In this document: positions 60,501 through 64,000 of the stretch, one piece after another | How the letters are laid out: the number at the start of each line of letters is the position of its first letter | Numbering within the stretch: the stretch's first letter is position 1 | Source of the DNA: Bimastos eiseni | Taxonomy: Eukaryota; Annelida; Clitellata; Crassiclitellata; Lumbricidae | Length of the DNA stretch: 64,000 bases | NCBI GenBank assembly: GCA_959347315.1 | Contig: OY365811.1 | Span: 37,035,206 to 37,099,205, forward strand | Direction: 5' to 3' | The notes under the pieces: generated by a model | What the model was told of the DNA's origin: nothing | The model's input: only the letters and a program-made list of their open reading frames with translations | The model's database searches: none | Made by a program: the position numbers and the translations under genes

Positions 60501-63419
60501 GATGATTTCAGTTTAGGAAGCTTAAAGAGTTTAGAAAGTGCTACTAGAAGCTTCTTACATACAAGCAAATGCACAATTACACACATACGTGTATATTAAT
60601 ACTACCAAACCAAAGCGTGCCTTTTCAGTGGTTGGCCACTCGCTCTGGAACATGCTCCCGTTGGCGTTGCGGTTGTCACCAAGGGTCCACTTAGACTCCA
60701 TTAATACTTGCCTTAAAACTGTTCTTTTAAGTCATGTTGGGGTTGGGAGCGCTCCTGAGTAGTTGCCTTGAAAGGGTGCTATATAAATCTTTGTAATGAA
60801 TGAATTACATATACACATACATACAAACACAAACATAAATACGTACACAAACATCCAAATGCACATATACACACTACCGAGATGCATGCATATCTTGGTT
60901 TCAACACAAGTTTTAAATTTTAGTTTACTTATTCACATCCAGTTTAAGGTCAAAGGCTTTAGAATCGACGACACCATGAGAACACCCCCTCCCCAAAAAA
61001 AGCTGGTGTCCCTTACCCGAACATCCTGCTTTGACATCTTGTGGCCATCACCCTCCGTTCCATGACTCGATGACGAGCCTTGCTGTCGAGATTTGCCTTC
61101 GTGCTTTCGGTCAGTAGGACCTTTGTCGACATCTCCTAGCAACACATATTAGATGGATGATCAACGTGACATAATCCTGTCTTGGCTCTGCATATGTGCG
61201 ACAGCTTTCCCTGCACTAATCTAATTACTATACATTATAACTGTATTTAGTATTGCCCCAATCCTAAGTGCACATAACTATACCACAGAGTACTGATGGA
61301 ACAGACCAATTGGGAGTGAAAGACCTGATCAAGGTCCCTACACAGTAACTGCCGTGGGTAAGGCTCAGATCCATACTGCCCACATTTACGGGTTAAGCAT
61401 TCTAAACAATCGGCCAATGCGCCACGTTGAACAATAGTTTCCATAAAGAGGAAGGTTTATTCTTATCGGACATCAACATCACTTGTGCCAGAATAGGCAG
61501 AACATTTGCACAATATTTCATATGTGTCTAAGTGACATTTAATACTCTTGTCGCTCTGGAGCATTTGACTGATCATCAGATACTGGACATAATAAAATAT
61601 TTTTAAAAGCACAAACACAAATTCCAGTGAGAAGTTTCAGAGACTCCAATAAACAGAGACTTATCCTTACCAGACGGTTCAGGCCAAATATCTTCTATGC
61701 TTTCAGTTGACTTTGAGACGACAACGGCCGACTTTATCTTACTGTCCTTATCTTTTCTCTGACTGATAGATTTCTGCCAAAAACAAATGGATTAAACACT
61801 GTAGCAGAGATAGCCAAAGCAACAGCAAGTTGAAACTTAAAAATCACGAAATAAAAATCATATTGACTATTGTCAAAAAGAATAGTGCTGCAAAGACAAT
61901 GAAAGTGTCAATTTTGCAACTTCGTGAATTAACAGTAGTGATGACAGTTCTGAAGATTGCATTTTTGTCTGCTGGACAGTCTAATTAAACTGACCCCCAC
62001 TGCCTACCTTTGTTTCGGAGTCGCTTTCATTTCCATCACGCTTGCGTGACACGCGATTTCGTAGATCGTCTCGATCTCTGTCTCTGTCCCTGAAAGTCAA
62101 ACTCACAAACATGAACGACAGATCGAACACTACGTTATAACATAGCATCACGTAACACAATATCACACTTCACATGCACGTCGTCCAACACCATAATCAC
62201 TCACTAGGACCACTATAACATGGAACACATACACAAACATCATTGCATACACATTTCTATGTATATACATATATATATATATCCACAAAAAACACAGGGG
62301 TCTTAGTGAGGCACTTAAAGTGTTGTATAAGAGTTAGATTAAAAAAAACTTTTGGACAAACAAGAGTCTAATAAGAGGGAAACTGAGAGTGGGGACAATG
62401 CGTTTAGACTGACATGAGTACCAACAACCATTGTGGATTGCTTAGGTCGATCTGAAATCCGCATTTGACTCCATGGATGTGGTGGCACTCTGAGACTTAC
62501 TCAGCAGTTGAAGTCTCCCAGCAAAAATTGTGTCAGCATTTCTAGTATAGATGTCTGTTAACATATGCAGTTATGCATGAACGAATAATGAAGGCTGCTA
62601 GTAGGTTACAAAAACTGACCTTCTTGGAGCGACATGGGAATACTTGCACTTCGAACCATAATTACATGTACCATTCTTTGCAAAATCTAGGCAGATTTCT
62701 TGTCTCTGAGAGCAGACCAACAACAGTTATTGATTCAATTTATAACTGGTAAAGTAAAACTCAACGATGAATAAACACTAAGAAAAACCAACATGTTGTC
62801 AGACTGTTGAATCGGTATACTGAGCAAAACAAAAAGCGTTGACTGATTGTTTGATGACTGTTTTATTATTTAGGATTTCTGGCAATCCTAAAATGCAAAA
62901 GCCTCAATTGAATCCTGGATTGCCCTTTACCAATGTCTATTTTTAGATGCTATTTCCAAATAAAATAATCACATGATCAGCTTAAAATTTATTTTACATG
63001 CACAATGAAAATACCTGTGCAAGGTCCATGAACAGAACTATGAAGAATAAATGACAAGGTCATTAATATGACCCTTACTTTCCCTATAGATCAATTAAGG
63101 TCTTATAAGCAAGTAAGTCATGCATTCATTGAACTGCTACATCCCAATCCATACATGTTGCTAATGGAAACCATCGAAAAGTCCAACTTTAACAAGACTA
63201 TAAACTCTTCTGGGTCTAACCAGTGTTTATGTCAGTTATCTTTAGTAATCAAAATTAAAAAAGATAAAGGAAATGTGAAATATAATTTTAACATACTTCT
63301 GATGAGCTGAAGGTGTGTGGGGCACCAAGTCGCTCAAACACACTTGGCTTAGACTTGACATTACTATCTGACGATGACTTCTCTACTGTGATGGTGCGCT
63401 TTGTCTTTGAACTGCTCAT
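47128..63419 (-). CDS. ZC3H13: ZC3H13 orthologue, m6A writer complex subunit
   Basis: Twenty-one coding exons, 4893 bases, 1630 residues; human ZC3H13 has 1668. Exons in transcript order: 63419-63297, 62705-62620, 62089-62008, 61773-61671, 61135-61017, 60293-60199, 59727-59635, 58781-57136, 56731-56606, 56247-56128, 55415-55253, 54466-54323, 53203-53032, 52542-52359, 51921-51802, 51165-51068, 50699-50227, 49572-49409, 48951-48796, 48584-48360, 47528-47128. Every junction is GT-AG and keeps phase. Residues 1-41 include KRTITVEK and [14 protein letters not shown] zinc finger lies at 46-65 (C-x8-C-x5-C-x3-H: Cys46, Cys55, Cys61, His65). A Ser tract spans 454-495, inside a long Arg/Asp/Ser/Lys-rich disordered region. 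The C-terminal 260 residues look folded, with a Trp/Leu-containing segment and [14 protein letters not shown]. Known for the family: nuclear scaffold of the m6A-METTL-associated complex, linking RBM15 to WTAP/VIRMA/HAKAI. Confidence 0.9.
48360..48584 (-). CDS. ZC3H13: ZC3H13 coding exon 20
   Basis: Residues 1423-1498. Folded-looking: [13 protein letters not shown] and [20 protein letters not shown], then an acidic end. The donor GAGAGAA|GTACGG is fixed by the phase of exon 21. Confidence 0.85.
48796..48951 (-). CDS. ZC3H13: ZC3H13 coding exon 19
   Basis: Residues 1371-1423. Acidic motif [20 protein letters not shown]. Acceptor GTGATTTCAG|CC, donor ACAG|GTAGAT. Confidence 0.87.
49287..49381 (+). 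repeat. Intronic repeat pair, copy A (partner 54727-54822)
   Basis: TAGTGTTAAATGAGGTACTG...GCTAGATTAAGTAATGAAAG recurs at 54727-54822 in the same orientation with few changes. Both copies are in ZC3H13 introns. Confidence 0.8.
49409..49572 (-). CDS. ZC3H13: ZC3H13 coding exon 18
   Basis: Residues 1316-1371. Pro/Val-rich ([27 protein letters not shown]), a flexible linker before the C-terminal region. Donor CGGG|GTGAGT. Confidence 0.87.
50227..50699 (-). CDS. ZC3H13: ZC3H13 coding exon 17
   Basis: Residues 1159-1316. Arg/Asp/Tyr-rich ([37 protein letters not shown]). Its acceptor TTTTTCTTTCAG|GATC is the last member of a tandem array of similar acceptor-like units (see 50691-50979). Confidence 0.88.
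50691..50979 (-). repeat. Tandem array of splice-acceptor-like 20-bp units
   Basis: About 15 units of (plus strand) AACAGATCCTAAATAAAAAG, read on the minus strand as CTTTTTATTTAG|GATCTGTT. The first unit straddles the exon 17 boundary: exon start GATCTTGTT plus intron end CTTTTTCTTTCAG. About ten units keep the pyrimidine-AG|GATC form, so the array looks like a multiplied 3' splice site. Confidence 0.85.
51068..51165 (-). CDS. ZC3H13: ZC3H13 coding exon 16
   Basis: Residues 1126-1158. Contains [20 protein letters not shown], a short helix-like segment. Acceptor GATTTTTCAG|AC, donor AAAAGG|GTATGT. Confidence 0.87.
51494..51603. repeat. 110-bp inverted repeat with TA core
   Basis: CTTGCACAGATATATATCAA at the left faces its exact reverse complement at the right, with a TA-rich centre containing a second small hairpin. 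It could be a foldback MITE or a cruciform-forming microsatellite, and it lies in a ZC3H13 intron. Confidence 0.85.
51802..51921 (-). CDS. ZC3H13: ZC3H13 coding exon 15
   Basis: Residues 1086-1126. [16 protein letters not shown] phosphorylatable Ser-Pro motifs. Acceptor GCATGTTTAG|CT, donor ACCG|GTTAGT. Confidence 0.85.
52359..52542 (-). CDS. ZC3H13: ZC3H13 coding exon 14
   Basis: Residues 1025-1086. Charged segment with [20 protein letters not shown]. Acceptor CTGTTTCCAG|GCA, donor TTAG|GTAACT. Confidence 0.86.
53032..53203 (-). CDS. ZC3H13: ZC3H13 coding exon 13
   Basis: Residues 967-1024. RD/RS-rich ([32 protein letters not shown]). Acceptor TTGCTTGGCAG|GGA, donor AAAG|GTGAGA. Confidence 0.87.
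53748..53928 (+). pseudogene. LINE reverse-transcriptase C-terminal tail
   Basis: The plus strand reads [20 protein letters not shown] and [13 protein letters not shown]. After a one-base shift it reads [13 protein letters not shown] and a stop, the well-known GKRxRGRPRxRWxDEI...RDRxxWR end of non-LTR reverse transcriptases. It lies antisense in a ZC3H13 intron and is non-functional. Confidence 0.85.
54323..54466 (-). CDS. ZC3H13: ZC3H13 coding exon 12
   Basis: Residues 919-967. Starts [20 protein letters not shown] and ends with a helix-like [12 protein letters not shown]. Acceptor TTTTTTTTAG|AAA, donor AACG|GTAACT. Confidence 0.86.
54727..54822 (+). repeat. Intronic repeat pair, copy B (partner 49287-49381)
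   Basis: Same sequence as 49287-49381 with about ten differences, in the same orientation, in another intron of ZC3H13. Confidence 0.8.
55253..55415 (-). CDS. ZC3H13: ZC3H13 coding exon 11
   Basis: Residues 865-919. Contains [20 protein letters not shown], strongly charged. Acceptor CTGTTCTAG|ATG, donor TCCAG|GTATGT. Confidence 0.86.
55672..55870. mobile_element. Possible hAT transposon terminus
   Basis: CAGTGCTTTTTTCTGACGGA then a GCGCCGGAAGGGTGTTCCGG imperfect palindrome resembles a hAT end with its inner palindrome. No matching opposite end was found, so it is probably a solo or truncated fragment in a ZC3H13 intron. Confidence 0.45.
56128..56247 (-). CDS. ZC3H13: ZC3H13 coding exon 10
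   Basis: Residues 825-865. [24 protein letters not shown] alternating charge. Acceptor GATTGCTTAG|GC, donor GGCA|GTAAAT. Confidence 0.85.
56606..56731 (-). CDS. ZC3H13: ZC3H13 coding exon 9
   Basis: Residues 783-825. [20 protein letters not shown] then [10 protein letters not shown]. Acceptor TTTCAATTAG|AAG, donor ATCAA|GTATGT. Confidence 0.85.
57136..58781 (-). CDS. ZC3H13: ZC3H13 coding exon 8 (1.6-kb exon)
   Basis: Residues 234-783, a third of the protein in one exon. GC-rich against AT-rich introns. Many SP/TP sites in [20 protein letters not shown] motifs, a Ser tract at 454-495 preceded by KASRKRRR (possible nuclear localisation signal), then Lys/Asp/Arg/Gly-rich disorder ending in [20 protein letters not shown]. 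Acceptor TTTGTTGCAG|TCA, donor CCCAG|GTAAAC. Several long plus-strand frames over it are antisense shadows. Confidence 0.9.
59635..59727 (-). CDS. ZC3H13: ZC3H13 coding exon 7
   Basis: Residues 203-234. Basic ([18 protein letters not shown]), a likely nuclear localisation signal. Acceptor TTGATCTTAG|GAG. The donor AAACA|GTCAGT is fixed by the phase of exon 8. Confidence 0.83.
60199..60293 (-). CDS. ZC3H13: ZC3H13 coding exon 6
   Basis: Residues 172-203. [20 protein letters not shown]. Acceptor TGTTTTAAG|TTG is a little weak, donor TCTAG|GTATGA. Confidence 0.78.
60545..60800 (+). pseudogene. LINE C-terminus with its 3' tail
   Basis: The plus strand reads [20 protein letters not shown] and LSPRV, then [16 protein letters not shown] and a stop: the usual end of an L2/CR1-like reverse transcriptase. 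Directly after comes GGGAGCGCTCCTGAGTAGTT and GGGTGCTATATAAATC with a GAAT-type tail. This ties the many solo GGCGCTATATAAAT fragments in the window to LINE 3' ends. It lies antisense in a ZC3H13 intron. Confidence 0.75.
61017..61135 (-). CDS. ZC3H13: ZC3H13 coding exon 5
   Basis: Residues 132-171. [20 protein letters not shown]. Acceptor ATGTGTTGCTAG|GAG, donor TTCGG|GTAAGG. Confidence 0.83.
61671..61773 (-). CDS. ZC3H13: ZC3H13 coding exon 4
   Basis: Residues 98-132. Includes [14 protein letters not shown], a compact acidic/aromatic motif in otherwise disordered sequence. Acceptor TTTTTGGCAG|AAA, donor TCTG|GTAAGG. Confidence 0.86.
62008..62089 (-). CDS. ZC3H13: ZC3H13 coding exon 3
   Basis: Residues 70-97. 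[20 protein letters not shown] follows the zinc finger. Acceptor TTGACTTTCAG|GGA, donor AAAG|GTAGGC. Confidence 0.87.
62620..62705 (-). CDS. ZC3H13: ZC3H13 coding exon 2, CCCH zinc finger
   Basis: Residues 42-70. Reads [18 protein letters not shown] then [10 protein letters not shown]: Cys46, Cys55, Cys61 and His65 give C-x8-C-x5-C-x3-H. Acceptor CTGCTCTCAG|AGA, donor AGAAG|GTCAGT. The position near residue 50 matches the single CCCH finger of vertebrate ZC3H13. Confidence 0.92.
63297..63419 (-). CDS. ZC3H13: ZC3H13 coding exon 1
   Basis: Residues 1-41, from ATG at 63419. Contains TKRTITVEK and [12 protein letters not shown], the N-terminal signature that precedes the finger in ZC3H13 proteins. 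Donor CAGAA|GTATGT. An acceptor-like CTCCGACAG lies 10 bases upstream of the ATG, so the 5' UTR is probably spliced. Confidence 0.88.
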
Positions 63420-63925
63420 GATATACCTGTCGGAGCCGTTAAAAGCAAGCACAGTAAGATAACAGCACAGAAATCATTTTGCTAAAAAACTTCTGTATAC
63501 TTCATCATACCTAAATACAACGAAGCAAAATTTAACTATATATGCTCGGCAGCAAATCCCAAGTGGTCATTGCAAGGATCGTTCGGCTCACCATGTATAC
63601 AATACGGCTGCCACAACGCCGATATACTTCGATTTAAAGTTGCTAAATGTCAACTCCAAAAACTGATAAAGGATAGTATTATGCATGAATAATTTGACTT
63701 GGCACGTATGAACTGCACCAGCAATGTTGTTTATACATAATTGGTCATAGGCAACGCAGATCACACATGCCTATTACTTATCCTATTACTTAGCACTTAT
63801 CCCAAACCAAACTCCTTATACGCTATGAGGTCACTTTCATGCAGCACTCAATCAGTCACTTTTTATACGTAACCAACTAAATTAATTACAATAAAGTTGC
63901 CACTAAAAGAAAACCGAGAACTTAC

Positions 63926-64000
63926 TGCTAATTTGAGAGGAAACGTTTACAACAATGCCGACATTTGCAATCATAGAATTAATCAGGATCAGCGCAGTAA
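63926..64000 (-). other. Possible ZC3H13 5' UTR exon
   Basis: AATTAGCA|GTAAGTTC on the minus strand is a near-perfect donor at 63926/63925 that could join the acceptor just before the ATG exon. The exon would run off the window end. No transcript evidence is available. Confidence 0.35.

Overview
This is a window of animal nuclear DNA. It has spliced genes with GT-AG introns, long AT-rich introns, abundant simple-sequence repeats, tRNA-derived SINEs, LINE 3' ends, mariner/hAT-type DNA transposons and one 200-base assembly gap. Nothing prokaryotic is visible. The repeat content suggests a marine invertebrate, but I cannot fix the phylum from sequence alone.

Three genes are supported by frame-consistent exon chains that I rebuilt by hand, plus one orphan exon. 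(1) Plus strand, 14821-20653: a two-exon gene for a 144-residue protein with four membrane segments. (2) Minus strand, 40911-26719: a six-exon gene for a 428-residue protein of no family I recognise, built from three divergent copies of one module. (3) Minus strand, 63419-47128: a 21-coding-exon gene for a 1630-residue orthologue of ZC3H13 (Flacc/Xio in Drosophila), a subunit of the m6A mRNA methylation writer complex. It has an N-terminal CCCH zinc finger, a very long charged RS/RD/KD-rich middle and a conserved-looking C-terminus. (4) A probable last exon of an unidentified plus-strand gene at 45778-46082, tail to tail with the ZC3H13 3' end.

Layout: 1-14.6 kb holds no gene, only simple repeats, a degraded DD37D mariner-like transposon, SINEs and a 1.07-kb pure-purine block. 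14.6-20.7 kb is the four-TM gene, whose intron carries the N gap. 20.7-26.7 kb is repeat-bearing intergenic DNA. 26.7-40.9 kb is the three-module gene; its introns carry a hAT MITE, a GGGGCC-ended MITE, LINE debris and a 1.43-kb perfect 16-bp minisatellite. 41-45.7 kb is intergenic with hAT-type transposase debris. 46-64 kb is the ZC3H13 orthologue with repeat-bearing introns.

The genes show no sign of working together; this is ordinary eukaryotic neighbourhood. The most distinctive observations are the unrecognised three-module protein, a tandem array that looks like a multiplied 3' splice site in front of ZC3H13 coding exon 17, and a strong excess of the palindrome TAGGCCTA.
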